NCBI RefSeq assembly: GCF_013299165.1
Contig: NZ_JAAFKD010000033.1
Coordinates: 1 to 64,000 of the forward strand
DNA length: 64,000 nucleotides
Source of the DNA: Microcoleus sp. bin38.metabat.b11b12b14.051
GTDB lineage: Bacteria > Cyanobacteriota > Cyanobacteriia > Cyanobacteriales > Microcoleaceae
Direction: 5' to 3'
In this document: one piece after another, positions 27,488 to 37,069 of the stretch
Layout of the letters: each line of letters starts with the position of its first letter
Numbering within the stretch: position 1 is the first letter of the stretch
Position numbers and translations under genes: made by a program
The notes under the pieces: model-generated
What the model was told of the DNA's origin: nothing
What the model saw: only the letters and a program-made list of their open reading frames with translations
The model's database searches: none

Positions 27488-28481
27488 CCTCGCTGCTATC
27501 TTCTAGCCGCGGGTTTACGCAGATATTGACGAACCCGTCCTCACAGGGATGATTGAGATTTGTACTCTGGGCGTGACTTTAACATCGTGCCCAGATTACC
27601 AATCTCGTCACCTTAGTTTCTGGCTCCATACTCGCGTAAAATCCTAGATTTCTCGTCGCTGTTACCCGGTTTCTCCGGTATTGTTGAGAAGGCTGCCAGA
27701 TGCGGGTTTCCAGCTAATATATAAACTACTATTTTAAAATCTATCTGAAGTCAGAAACCTCTCAAAAAAATTGTATATTAAGATACAAAAGTTCTAGACC
27801 AGCGATCGAATCTGTTTCAAAAAGGCGCGGTTTTTCAAATCAAACGACCACAAAAATTCGTAAACCTAACCTATCCCGAACGCCCGTGCGTTTCGGAAGG
27901 GTACGGAATCGCAAATTTTCTCTCATCTCCCAATAAAACTATAAAACTCACTCAGCGTTCACCCCTGTTAAAAAACAATCCCGCGGTAGGCAAGCTTCAA
28001 ACCCTTAATTAATCAGTCATTCCCCATTTTTAATTTTTTAAATGCTTAAACTTTTCAATTCTTCAATTCTTCAATGGTATAAACCGGTACCTGCGAGTTA
28101 GGAGTCATTTTAGAATAGCGATCGGCATTTTAACCGCTTTTCAACAAAGGGTGCAAGCTAGGCACGCTCTGATATCGAAGTCATCCTTCAGATAGAAGTA
28201 ATGGCAGAAAAATTGGGTTAGATTTAACGAGAATAGCAAGTATAAGAATATTAACTTATCTCCTGTTTCAATTCTGAAAAAAGCAGATAAGCGTGTTTTT
28301 AAGCAGCAAAGCAAATGCTTAGCTTTGCCCTATGAATGCGGCGCTTGCTAGTCAAAACAAATTCTCAGATAGCTGCTTGCCACTTTCAGTAAGACACTAC
28401 TGAGAAGGATATACTCTTGACAATTTTGCATAGCTCAAAATTCCCTGACGGCTGTTAATTTACCAATTCCCGAGGCTAATT
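27488..28481. other. 994-bp region without a gene
   Basis: No coding frame is convincing. It contains a long-stem structure at 27555-27606, a repeat fragment (CGTTTCGGAAGGGTACGGAA near 27890) and short ATTCTTCA direct repeats near 28050. The 3' part should hold the promoter of the glycosyltransferase operon. An RNA gene in this stretch cannot be excluded. Confidence 0.45.
27555..27606. other. potential structured RNA or terminator
   Basis: Two nested complementary pairs, GAGATT...AATCTC outside and CTGGGC...GCCCAG inside, separated by symmetric 6-base internal loops, with a 16-base terminal loop. It lies about 70 bp after the reductase stop codon. No U-run follows, so it is not a classical terminator. 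Confidence 0.3.
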
Positions 28482-29774
28482 ATGTCCCCCCCACACAAAC
28501 CAGGAAACAAGAATTATAACAATAACGGTAGAGCATGGGAGATCCGATTTACCTCAATAGATACAGCCAAATCGCCCTCTCAATTCGCTCCCTCAGCCGC
28601 CAATTTATCAAAAGCTGCTGCTTTAGATGCACCTGATTTAGTTTGCTTGTCTCATTTGCGGTGGAACTTCGTCTATCAGCGTCCGCAACATCTCTTGAGC
28701 CGCTGTGCTAAAAATCGCCGCGTATTCTTCGTAGAAGAACCAGTTTTCACCGCGTCGGGGGACTGGCGGCTGGATGTCAGCATCCACGAAACCGGAGTCT
28801 GGGTAATAGTACCGCAACTTAGCGAAGGAATTAGCGAACAAACAGCACAAACTGCTCAGCAAGCCATGCTGGATGACTTTTTTCAATCAGCAGAAATTAG
28901 CCAGTATATTCTCTGGTATTACACGCCCATGGCTGTGAGTTTTACCAACCACTTAAAGCCGCTAGCTGTAGTCTACGATTGTATGGACGAACTGTCAGCA
29001 TTTCACGGTGCACATCGGGATTTAAAAGCAAATGAAACCCAACTCTTAAAGCGGGCCAGCGTCGTATTTACAGGCGGACACAGCCTGTACGAAGCGAAAC
29101 AGCAGCAGCACCCAAACATTCATGCTTTCCCCAGCAGCATCGAAAAAGAACACTTTGCTACAGCCCGAAATCTTTCAGAAGCACCGGCGGATCAAAAAGA
29201 CATTCCTCACCCGCGTTTGGGATTTTTTGGCGTTATAGACGAACGCATGGATATCGAACTGCTAGGGGGCATTGCCCAAGCGAGGCCGGACTGGCATTTA
29301 GTCATCATTGGCCCGGTGGTTAAAATTGACCCGGCAACTCTACCAACTCACCCAAACATCCACTATCTGGGCGGCAAATCTTATCAAGAACTGCCAGGGT
29401 ATCTGGGCGGATGGGATATAGCAATGCTGCCGTTTGCGATTAACGAATCGACTAAGTTTATTAGTCCGACGAAAACTCCCGAATACCTCGCTGCCGGCAA
29501 ACCGGTGATTTCTACTCCCATCCGCGACGTGGTGCGCCCCTACGGAGAAAACGGCTTGGTTCGGATTGCGAGCAATGTTGCAGAATTCGTTGCTGCTGCT
29601 GAAGAAATTTTGAGCGAAACTTCGGAAGCTCGCACCAAGTGGCTGAGCGAGGTAGACGCTTTTTTAGTAGACAATTCTTGGGACAATACTTGGGGCGAAA
29701 TGCTGCAATTGATCGAAAGTGCGATCGCAGACAGAAAACCCAAATCAGAAGACCGAGTGAAGGTGTTAAGTTAG
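28482..29774 (+). CDS. GT-B glycosyltransferase, exopolysaccharide or galactan type
   Basis: A 430-residue GT-B fold protein. The N-terminal Rossmann half carries HLRWNFVYQRPQHLLSR; the C-terminal half has PHPRLGFFGVIDERMD, HYLGGKSYQELPGYL and the donor-binding FISPTKTPEYLAAGKPVIST. Proteins of this type sit next to UDP-galactopyranose mutase in many bacteria and are often annotated as family-1-like glycosyltransferases. The next gene is glf, 85 bp downstream on the same strand, so a transferase that uses UDP-galactofuranose or a linked sugar is a reasonable inference. The first 40 residues are low-complexity. Sugar and acceptor are not known. Confidence 0.82.
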   Translation: MSPPHKPGNKNYNNNGRAWEIRFTSIDTAKSPSQFAPSAANLSKAAALDAPDLVCLSHLRWNFVYQRPQHLLSRCAKNRRVFFVEEPVFTASGDWRLDVSIHETGVWVIVPQLSEGISEQTAQTAQQAMLDDFFQSAEISQYILWYYTPMAVSFTNHLKPLAVVYDCMDELSAFHGAHRDLKANETQLLKRASVVFTGGHSLYEAKQQQHPNIHAFPSSIEKEHFATARNLSEAPADQKDIPHPRLGFFGVIDERMDIELLGGIAQARPDWHLVIIGPVVKIDPATLPTHPNIHYLGGKSYQELPGYLGGWDIAMLPFAINESTKFISPTKTPEYLAAGKPVISTPIRDVVRPYGENGLVRIASNVAEFVAAAEEILSETSEARTKWLSEVDAFLVDNSWDNTWGEMLQLIESAIADRKPKSEDRVKVLS

Positions 29775-29859
29775 AAAGTTTGAGGCTTAATACTCAAAGA
29801 TACTAACTTTCTAATTAGGAATTACCAATTAGCAATTACCAAAAGTTAGAGGTGTTTTA

Positions 29860-31086
29860 ATGTTTGACTATTTAATTGTCGGAGCCGGATTTGCAGGTAG
29901 TGTGATTGCCGAAAGACTAGCAACTCAGGCGGGTAAAACAGTCTTAATAATTGATACCCGCAACCACATCGGCGGCAACGCCTACGACCACTACGACAAC
30001 CACGGCATCCTCGTACACAAGTACGGCCCCCACATTTTTCACACGAATTCGCGCCCTGTTTTCGAGTACCTTTCGCAGTTCACCGAGTGGCGGCCCTACG
30101 AACACCGCGTGCTCGCCAGCGTTGACGGTCAACTGCTACCAATTCCCATCAATCTTAACACAGTAAACAAACTGTACGGACTGAATCTAACTTCATTTGA
30201 AGTAGAAGATTTCTTTGCAAAAGTAGCAGAACCAAAGGATTACATTCGTACTTCCGAAGATGTCGTTGTCAGCAAAGTCGGGCGCGAACTTTACGAGAAA
30301 TTCTTCCGCAACTACACCCGCAAACAGTGGGGAATGGATCCGTCGGAACTTGACAAATCAGTAATTGCGCGCGTGCCAACCCGCACTAACCGGGACGATC
30401 GCTATTTCACCGATACTTATCAAGCAATGCCCCTGCACGGCTACACTCGGATGTTTGAAAAGATGCTGGATCACCCCAACATCAAGGTGATGCTGAATAC
30501 CGACTACCGCGAGATTGAAGGTTTTATTCCTTACGGCGAAATGATTTATACCGGGCCGGTGGATTCCTATTTCAATTATTGCTATGGCAAATTGCCTTAC
30601 CGTTCCTTGGAATTCAAGCACGAAACGCTGAACGTACCCGTACACCAAGCAGCACCGGTGGTAAATTACCCCAACGAGCATTTATATACTCGCTGCACGG
30701 AGTTTAAATACCTCACAGGACAAGAACATCTCAAAACTAGCATTGTCTACGAATATCCCCAAGCTGAGGGAGACCCTTACTACCCGGTTCCGCGTCCGGA
30801 AAATGCCGAGATATACAAGAAATATAAGGCTTTGGCTGATGCAACTCCGGGAGTTTCTTTTGTGGGAAGGCTGGCAACTTACAGGTATTACAACATGGAT
30901 CAAGTTGTCGCGCAAGCTCTGACAACTTACACTCAAATTACTACCAAGCCTGTGATTGAATTCGTGGAAAACCTTAATGGTTCTGCCGCTAACTTAAGCT
31001 TGTCAAATTCCGTTACCGAAATGCCAGGGATAGCTGCCGCAGAAGTCGCCACTGTCAACGGCAACGGCAAATCTGCTAGCAACTAA
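29860..31086 (+). CDS. glf: UDP-galactopyranose mutase
   Basis: A 408-residue flavoenzyme. The FAD-binding motif VGAGFAGSVIAERLA (7-21) is at the N-terminus, followed by RNHIGGNAYD. Further hallmarks are HKYGPHIFHT, NYTRKQWGMDPSEL and the C-terminal YRYYNMDQVVAQAL. It interconverts UDP-galactopyranose and UDP-galactofuranose, the precursor of galactofuranose in cell-surface glycans. It follows a glycosyltransferase gene and precedes glycosidase genes, and galT lies about 7 kb away, so the area handles galactose. The last 45 residues form a low-complexity tail beyond the usual end. The preceding sequence TTAGAGGTGTTTTA offers a ribosome site. Confidence 0.95.
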   Translation: MFDYLIVGAGFAGSVIAERLATQAGKTVLIIDTRNHIGGNAYDHYDNHGILVHKYGPHIFHTNSRPVFEYLSQFTEWRPYEHRVLASVDGQLLPIPINLNTVNKLYGLNLTSFEVEDFFAKVAEPKDYIRTSEDVVVSKVGRELYEKFFRNYTRKQWGMDPSELDKSVIARVPTRTNRDDRYFTDTYQAMPLHGYTRMFEKMLDHPNIKVMLNTDYREIEGFIPYGEMIYTGPVDSYFNYCYGKLPYRSLEFKHETLNVPVHQAAPVVNYPNEHLYTRCTEFKYLTGQEHLKTSIVYEYPQAEGDPYYPVPRPENAEIYKKYKALADATPGVSFVGRLATYRYYNMDQVVAQALTTYTQITTKPVIEFVENLNGSAANLSLSNSVTEMPGIAAAEVATVNGNGKSASN

Positions 31087-31125
31087 GGAGCACAAATTAA
31101 ATAACTTACAATTTTAATTGTTATT

Positions 31126-31178
31126 GTGGGGTGTCCCGCCCGCCCTTGTGAGAGGGGCGGGCGAGACGCCAACCCCAC
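31126..31178. terminator. strong GC hairpin after glf
   Basis: Arms GTGGGGTGTCCCGCCCGCCC and GGCGGGCGAGACGCCAACCC pair around a short loop, flanked by AT-rich DNA. It is probably one of the dispersed palindromes of this genome (compare 41575-41605), and could also end glf transcription. No U-run is adjacent. Confidence 0.45.
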
Positions 31179-31320
31179 AAACTTGTGCAAGTTATTAAAT
31201 TTTAATTGCTAAGCGGTAGCTGTGATTTGGTAAGGGCAGAAAGATCGGGTGCGGCCGCACGCACTCTACTCGGCTTTACTCAAAAGTTATCTAACAATTC
31301 AAACTAGGGTTGAGGTGAAA

Positions 31321-31677
31321 ATGAGCGTTCTCGTTAAAATAGTTTTGTCTCATGAGGTTTTGGAAAAGTCTCAATTTTTTCAGTTTCAGAAAGAAATAGA
31401 GCGCCTAATTGAAAGCGGTGGCAAAATTCTGATGCTGGATTTCTCAAACATCAATTTCCTGAAAAATTCCGAGTTAATGGCTGTAGTGGCGATCGTCAAA
31501 TTAGTTAGAGACAGCGACTGTATACTTTTGATATCGGCGATGAGCGAACAAGTGAGAATGCTATTTGAACTCACCGGGCTAGAACAAATATTTCAGTGTT
31601 TGCCGCCTGCGGAAGAACCTGCTCTCAAAAGTGACCTAGCTGAACCTTTAGGAGGCTTGCAAACTGTAGCTAGCTAA
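31321..31677 (+). CDS. STAS-domain anti-sigma factor antagonist
   Basis: A 118-residue single STAS domain. The core ILMLDFSNINFLKNSELMAVV matches the phosphorylation region of SpoIIAA-like proteins, with Ser at the usual phosphoacceptor position (KNSELM). Such proteins bind anti-sigma kinases in partner-switching control. The ATG at 31321 is preceded by GAGGTGAAA, a good ribosome site; the frame extends upstream to 31249 without support. No anti-sigma kinase or sigma factor is adjacent, so the partner is elsewhere. The family call is secure. Confidence 0.85.
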   Translation: MSVLVKIVLSHEVLEKSQFFQFQKEIERLIESGGKILMLDFSNINFLKNSELMAVVAIVKLVRDSDCILLISAMSEQVRMLFELTGLEQIFQCLPPAEEPALKSDLAEPLGGLQTVAS

Positions 31678-31927
31678 ACTTTGCTGTCAATACTCAGGCG
31701 GATGGTAGCGATCGCAGGGTGGGTCAGTGAGAATAATAGCTCGACTTTAAGAGCTGTTAGCTGACTGACACACCCTACAAGTCTAGAATAGCGCGACACC
31801 AGAGCAAGTAAAGCTCAGGCTGTTTATAAGTTAAAAGTTTTAATTTTTTAACTATAAATTAGCTGGCAAAAAACTTGTGAAAGTCGGGGAAATTGTCGCT
31901 AACCTATAAACATAACTTCGGGTAGAT
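31678..31927. other. intergenic region with a dispersed-repeat fragment
   Basis: It holds a palindrome related to the GACACACCCTAC family (about 31710-31785) and the promoter region of the GH2 gene. No gene is seen. Confidence 0.5.
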
Positions 31928-33817
31928 GTGCCGATGAGTTGGTTAGGTAGAGAACTAGAAAATTGCGATATTGAAGAGTCTTCCGCTCTCGACAGCAAGG
32001 TGACTGTTCAAGGGCGGAAAACAGGTTATCCGCGCCCCCAATTGCGCCGCAGCAACTGGATTTGTCTCAACGGTAAGTGGAGGTTTGCTTATGACGACAC
32101 GGGACGCTGCGTGCAGCCGATCGACATTACCGACTGGACTCGCACTATAGAAGTGCCATTTGTTCCCGAGTCAACAAAAAGCGGGATCGGCGACACGAAT
32201 TTTCACGCTAACTGCTGGTACGATCGCGAATTTGACGTACCCCGCACAGAAGGCAGAGTTCTCCTCCACTTCGGCGCCGTAGACTACCGCGCCCGAGTCT
32301 GGGTAAACAATCAGTTTGTCATCGAGCACGAAGGCGGGCACACTCCTTTCACCGCAGATATTACAGCAGTTCTTAACCCCATCGGGCCTTCTCGGGTGAC
32401 AGTCTGGGCCCAGGACGACCCGCAAGATTTGGCGAAACCGCGCGGGAAGCAAGATTGGCAAGTTGAACCCCACAGCATTTGGTATCCGCGTACAACTGGC
32501 ATTTGGCAGACTGTCTGGGTAGAATTGGTACCTCACACTTATATCGATCGCATCCGCTGGACTCCGCAGTTTGAACGCTGGGAAATCGGTTTTGAAGCGT
32601 TTGTGGCTGGCGATCGCCAATCCGGAATTCAAATTAAAGTTAAACTGTCGATCGGCTGTTTGCTGCTGGTCAACGATACCTACGAAGTCATCAACGGCGA
32701 AATCCACCGCCGCATCGCCCTTTCAGACCCGGGTATCGACGACTACCGCAATGAACTGCTGTGGAGTCCCGAAAAACCGACATTAATTAACGCTCAAGTG
32801 GAGTTGTGGGCCGACGGCAAACTGCTTGATGAAATTAAATCCTACACCGCGATGCGGAATGTTAGCATTCAGCGCGATCGCTTCATGCTGAACGGCCGCC
32901 CCTACTACCTGAGACTGGTGCTCGATCAAGGTTACTGGCCCGACACCCTGATGACTGCGCCCTCCGACGAAGCCTTGCGCCGCGATGTCGAATTAGTCAA
33001 AGCAATGGGTTTCAACGGCGTCCGCAAACACCAAAAAATCGAAGATCCGCGATTTTTGTACTGGGCCGACGTGCTGGGGCTGCTGGTTTGGGAAGAAATG
33101 CCCAGCGCCTACCGCTTCACTCCCAAGGCCGTTGACAGGCTGACGCGGGAGTGGACGGAAGTTATCGATCGCGACGCCAGCCATCCCTGTATCGTAGTCT
33201 GGGTGCCCTTTAACGAATCTTGGGGAGTTCCCAATTTAGTCGAATCGCCGGCCCACCGGAACTACGTACAAGCGCTGTATTTCCTGACCAAAACCCTCGA
33301 TCCGACTCGCCCCGTCATCGGTAATGACGGCTGGGAAAGCACAGATACTGACATCCTGGCGATTCACGACTACGACAACAACCCGCAAACTGTAGCCAAA
33401 CGCTACGGGCCCGAAGTCCAATTAGCCGATTTATTCGATCGCGGGCGTCCCGGAGGGCGCGTCCTCACTCTGGACGGCCACCCCCACCAAGGACAGCCGG
33501 TGATGCTGACGGAATTCGGCGGTATCGCCTGCGCGGGGCGGGAAAACCCCGATTTTCACCGGGTTTGGGGCTACGTGCGGGCGTCTGATACGTCAGAACT
33601 GCAAAAGCGCTACACGGCGCTGTTGCACGTGGTAAATCGAGTGGAAATGTTCAGCGGATTTTGTTACACGCAGTTGACTGATACTTTCCAAGAAGCTAAT
33701 GGTTTGCTGTATGCCGATCGCACTCCTAAGTTTCCCCTACAGGCGATCGCGGCGGCAACTCTCGGCTGGGATATTCCCGAAGAATTTTCGCAGTCTGAAG
33801 GTATTAGTCAGTGCTAA
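31928..33817 (+). CDS. glycoside hydrolase family 2 protein
   Basis: A 629-residue GH2 enzyme (beta-galactosidase/beta-mannosidase/beta-glucuronidase family). Domain order is jelly-roll sugar-binding (about 25-210), immunoglobulin-like (about 210-300) and TIM barrel (about 300-610). The acid/base Glu is in WVPFNESWG near residue 431, and the likely nucleophile Glu is in VMLTEFGG near 528. There is no signal peptide, so it is probably cytoplasmic. Start is GTG at 31928, with an ATG two codons on as the alternative. It lies in a galactose-linked neighbourhood, which favours a galactosidase, but GH2 specificity cannot be read with certainty. Confidence 0.88.
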   Translation: MPMSWLGRELENCDIEESSALDSKVTVQGRKTGYPRPQLRRSNWICLNGKWRFAYDDTGRCVQPIDITDWTRTIEVPFVPESTKSGIGDTNFHANCWYDREFDVPRTEGRVLLHFGAVDYRARVWVNNQFVIEHEGGHTPFTADITAVLNPIGPSRVTVWAQDDPQDLAKPRGKQDWQVEPHSIWYPRTTGIWQTVWVELVPHTYIDRIRWTPQFERWEIGFEAFVAGDRQSGIQIKVKLSIGCLLLVNDTYEVINGEIHRRIALSDPGIDDYRNELLWSPEKPTLINAQVELWADGKLLDEIKSYTAMRNVSIQRDRFMLNGRPYYLRLVLDQGYWPDTLMTAPSDEALRRDVELVKAMGFNGVRKHQKIEDPRFLYWADVLGLLVWEEMPSAYRFTPKAVDRLTREWTEVIDRDASHPCIVVWVPFNESWGVPNLVESPAHRNYVQALYFLTKTLDPTRPVIGNDGWESTDTDILAIHDYDNNPQTVAKRYGPEVQLADLFDRGRPGGRVLTLDGHPHQGQPVMLTEFGGIACAGRENPDFHRVWGYVRASDTSELQKRYTALLHVVNRVEMFSGFCYTQLTDTFQEANGLLYADRTPKFPLQAIAAATLGWDIPEEFSQSEGISQC

Positions 33818-34043
33818 TTGGGCATGGGGCATGGGGCATGGGGCATGGGGCATCGGCCAAACAGGGCATCGGTTATTAGTTATTAGTTATTAGTTATTAG
33901 TTAATTGCTAACAATTACCAATGTCTAAATTCCTAATGCCCAATGTCTAAATTCCTAATGCCCAATGCCCGATGCCCGATGCCCGATGCCCGATGCCCGA
34001 TGCCCGATGCCCGATGCCCCATTCCTCATTCCCCATTCGATCG
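33818..34043. repeat. heptanucleotide tandem repeats between two glycosidase genes
   Basis: GGGGCAT units at about 33826-33850, TTATTAG units at about 33870-33902, and GATGCCC units at about 33958-34018. The reading frame of the downstream gene runs back through the last block, giving spurious PDARCPM repeats. Confidence 0.9.
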
Positions 34044-35162
34044 ATGTTTCAAAGTTTTTTTATGGGCGGTTTTGAATGTTCCACGCACAAATTGCGATCG
34101 GGAAAACGCCTCGATGTCACAGCCGCCACCGGCCATGATAAATTTGCGATCGCCGACTACCAACGGTTGCAACAGCAAGGCATTTACACAGTCCGCGAAG
34201 GCCTGCGCTGGCACTCGATCGAACAGTCGCCGGAACAATACGATTTTTCCAGCGCCCTGCCAATAATTCGCGCCGCCCGCGATACCAAAATGCAGGTAAT
34301 TTGGGATTTGTTTCACTACGGCTGGCCCGACGATATTGATATTTTTAGTCCCGAATTCGTGTCGAGATTTGCCAAGATGGCGGGCGCTTTTATGCAAGTG
34401 CTAACCAACGAAACTGACCAAACACCTTTCGTGACACCTGTCAATGAAATTTCATTTATTGCCTGGGGCGGCGGCGATGTCGCTTATATCAATCCCTTTG
34501 CTAGAGGGCGGGGAGACGAACTCAAAATTCAGTTAGTCAAAGCTGCGATCGCAGCGATAGAATCTGTTTGGGAAATCAATCCCCGCAGCCGCATCGTTCA
34601 GATTGACCCCGTAATTAACATTATTGCCGATCCTGACAAACCCGAGGATCGAGAGCTTGCAGAAGGTTATCGCTTATCTCAATATCAAGCTTGGGATATG
34701 TTGGCGGGACGCTTTCGCCCGGAGCTCGGCGGCCAGGAAAAATATCTCGATATTATTGGGGTGAATTATTACGATCGCAATCAGTGGATTCACAACGAAC
34801 ACCCGATGAAATACACCGATCGGCTGTACCGCCCGTTTGGCGAGATGCTGCAAGAAGTGTTCGATCGCTACGGCCGCCCCTTATTCGTCGCAGAAACAGG
34901 CACTGAAGACGATTTTAGACCTGTCTGGTTTAATTATGTGTGCAATCAGGTAGCGGCGGCGCTGAAAGCAGGAGTGCCGATCGAGGGAGTCTGTTTGTAT
35001 CCGATTGTCAACCATCCGGGTTGGGATGATGACAGGCACTGTTACAATGGTTTGTGGGATTATTGCAATGAATCGGGCGATCGGGAAATTTACCAGCCTT
35101 TAGCAGAGGAATTGCAGTATCAACGGCAGCAGATTGAACCGCTGCTGAAGTCGCGCGATTGA
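34044..35162 (+). CDS. clan GH-A glycoside hydrolase (family 1-like)
   Basis: A 372-residue TIM-barrel glycosidase. It starts MFQSFFMGGFECSTHKLRSG; the acid/base is the Glu of TPVNEIS near residue 135, and the nucleophile is the Glu of FVAETGTED near 281. REGLRWHSIE and the C-terminal VCLYPIVNHPGWDDD are typical of the beta-glucosidase-like group found in cyanobacterial and other genomes. The ATG at 34044 is used because upstream codons lie in a heptanucleotide repeat. Its neighbour GH2 gene is on the same strand. Substrate unknown; it may trim glycans or glycosides. Confidence 0.82.
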   Translation: MFQSFFMGGFECSTHKLRSGKRLDVTAATGHDKFAIADYQRLQQQGIYTVREGLRWHSIEQSPEQYDFSSALPIIRAARDTKMQVIWDLFHYGWPDDIDIFSPEFVSRFAKMAGAFMQVLTNETDQTPFVTPVNEISFIAWGGGDVAYINPFARGRGDELKIQLVKAAIAAIESVWEINPRSRIVQIDPVINIIADPDKPEDRELAEGYRLSQYQAWDMLAGRFRPELGGQEKYLDIIGVNYYDRNQWIHNEHPMKYTDRLYRPFGEMLQEVFDRYGRPLFVAETGTEDDFRPVWFNYVCNQVAAALKAGVPIEGVCLYPIVNHPGWDDDRHCYNGLWDYCNESGDREIYQPLAEELQYQRQQIEPLLKSRD

Positions 35163-35243
35163 TAATTGCTTCTGTAGGGTGCGCTTCGGCGCACCTTATA
35201 CTATATTAAATTTCATCTTGTTTGATTGTTCTTGATTAACCTT

Positions 35244-35978
35244 TTATGTCCACTGGTCTATGCGTGCTTTCAAATTTTGAGCAATCGCTGTCATTAAACT
35301 GTCTAAGTTATATTCCTCTGTTGCACTATAGTACAATATTTTATTTTGGGAAATCCCAAAACAATCAGATATAATTTTAATTTTTTTGTTAGCATTTTCT
35401 AGCTGTGCTTGACTCGGTTTAAATGGTTTACTCCGGTTTATAGGTTCAATTTTATCTACTAAATTAACAGCAATAATTACTTTGTCTCTTTGCTTTTTAG
35501 TTGGAAACAAACGGCTAAATGTCTCTTGATCAACAGCCAAATCTCTTTGATCTGCCCGCAACAAATAAACCACAGTATCGCTGAATTTTAAAAATTCGGA
35601 ATATAATTCAATATACTTCCTATCTAAAGCTATTGACTCACCAATTCCAGGTAAATCGGCTAGTGAAAAATAATATAAATCGGTGCTTTCATGAATTTGG
35701 AACATAGCAGATTGGCACTCTCTTGTGCAACTCTCAATATCACTTGACTCAAATATCTGTTGTCCAAGAATATGATTGACAGTTGTAGATTTACCATAAC
35801 CAGTTTTGCCAATAAATATGACCTGAAGGCAGTATATTAGCCTGTCTTCACTCGTGAGATGCCATTTTCTTTTATCTGAATGTTTCAAATTTTGATTTTT
35901 CAGAAAGTAAAAACATGGGTATTTGATCAGCAAATTGTCTAGCAAGTCTTTATATTTTACATTGACATTTATATCCAT
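35244..35978 (-). CDS. small GTPase, septin/Era-like superfamily
   Basis: A 244-residue protein with a TRAFAC-class G domain. G1 is FIGKTGYGKSTTVN at about 57-70, G3 is LADLPGIGES, and G4 is NLVDK, followed by a G5-like YSATEEYNLDSL. The N-terminal 50 residues are an extra, poorly conserved extension. It lacks membrane helices. It is similar in arrangement to the next gene upstream (36023-36901), with which it probably forms an operon, separated by 44 bp. Such GTPases in this superfamily (IRG/YfjP/dynamin-like) often act on membranes or in stress and immunity, but nothing here fixes a function. The DNA is AT-rich compared with its surroundings. Confidence 0.75.
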   Translation of the reverse strand: MDINVNVKYKDLLDNLLIKYPCFYFLKNQNLKHSDKRKWHLTSEDRLIYCLQVIFIGKTGYGKSTTVNHILGQQIFESSDIESCTRECQSAMFQIHESTDLYYFSLADLPGIGESIALDRKYIELYSEFLKFSDTVVYLLRADQRDLAVDQETFSRLFPTKKQRDKVIIAVNLVDKIEPINRSKPFKPSQAQLENANKKIKIISDCFGISQNKILYYSATEEYNLDSLMTAIAQNLKARIDQWT

Positions 35979-36022
35979 GTTGTCATCCTAGATAATCTCG
36001 AAATTAATTAGAGGCGAGGGAT

Positions 36023-36901
36023 TTAAAAGAACCACTTTAAAAAGGTTTTAGCAACTTTAAACAGTGAACCAACTATGGGAATAGACTCTATTGCTGCTGG
36101 AATAACTTCTGTGACAATATTCCACGCAGTCTCCCAAAATCCTTTTTCTGCTTTATTTTTTGTTGTTTCTGAAACATTTTCTTTTTTTACATTGCGGGCA
36201 AATGTAACTTTTTTATCTTTGGGTAACGCAAAGACGATTTCATCAATTAAGCGAACTAAATTGTATTTTTCCCCAGCAGAAACAGCAATAATTTTAGACA
36301 CTGGCGTTGAAAAAAATCTTGACACAACCGATAACTTTGCATCAATATTTTGCAGTTGATTTGGGCCTGGTATGTGATTTTTTTCATCCCATTCTCTGAA
36401 AGGTTCTATTTTGTCTACTTGATTGACCACAATAAAAAATACTTTCCCTTGATCGAGATGTGGCTTAACCACATTTTTGTAAAAAACTTCATCTGAGGTA
36501 AATGCTCTATCATCACCCTTGAGCAGCCACAACACAACGTCTAATTCTGGTAATAGCTTCGCATAAAGCTGTGCGTATTCCTTATCTCGTTCCTGACTTT
36601 CTCCTACTCCAGGTACATCAACTAACTTAATACCTTTTGAATTTCCCTGCCCTATTTTTAATAATATTTCTTGGGGATTTCTCGTGCAAGCTTCAATATC
36701 GCTAATAGCAGCTATATCTTGACCAAAAAGAGCATTACACAAACTGGATTTACCTACTCCTGTTTTACCAAAAATACCTATTTTTGGCTCATAGGATAAT
36801 ACTTGGGTGATTTTTTCAGTAATTCTTTGACGCTCTTCATGAGTGATGAGTAATCCTGTCTGTGTAAGTGAATCAAAAAAATCAGAATAATCAAACTTCA
36901 T
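36023..36901 (-). CDS. GTPase with C-terminal membrane-associating segment
   Basis: A 292-residue protein with a full G domain: GIFGKTGVGKSSLCN (about 42-56), DVPGVGES, and NQVDK. G5-like AVSAGEKYNL follows. The last 45 residues (TAWNIVTEVIPAAIESIPIV then SLFKVAKTFLKWFF) are amphipathic and hydrophobic, suggesting membrane attachment or a glycine-zipper-like tail. It is homologous in its G domain to the downstream GTPase, but neither is a truncated copy of the other. Upstream on the same strand is a small membrane protein gene. The trio is AT-rich and lacks HIP1 sites, suggesting acquisition by transfer. Confidence 0.78.
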   Translation of the reverse strand: MKFDYSDFFDSLTQTGLLITHEERQRITEKITQVLSYEPKIGIFGKTGVGKSSLCNALFGQDIAAISDIEACTRNPQEILLKIGQGNSKGIKLVDVPGVGESQERDKEYAQLYAKLLPELDVVLWLLKGDDRAFTSDEVFYKNVVKPHLDQGKVFFIVVNQVDKIEPFREWDEKNHIPGPNQLQNIDAKLSVVSRFFSTPVSKIIAVSAGEKYNLVRLIDEIVFALPKDKKVTFARNVKKENVSETTKNKAEKGFWETAWNIVTEVIPAAIESIPIVGSLFKVAKTFLKWFF

Positions 36902-37069
36902 TGTGTTGTCTCCATAAAATAGTAACGATTAAGGTTCCCACGGAGAATGAGCCAGCAAGTACATTAGTCATCCAAAATGTTTGACTCTTCTCCAAGAGAT
37001 AGATGCCGTGCGTAAGTCGTGTTCGTCTTTAGAAAGAGATGGTTGACGAAGCCTAATTCTACTTATCTC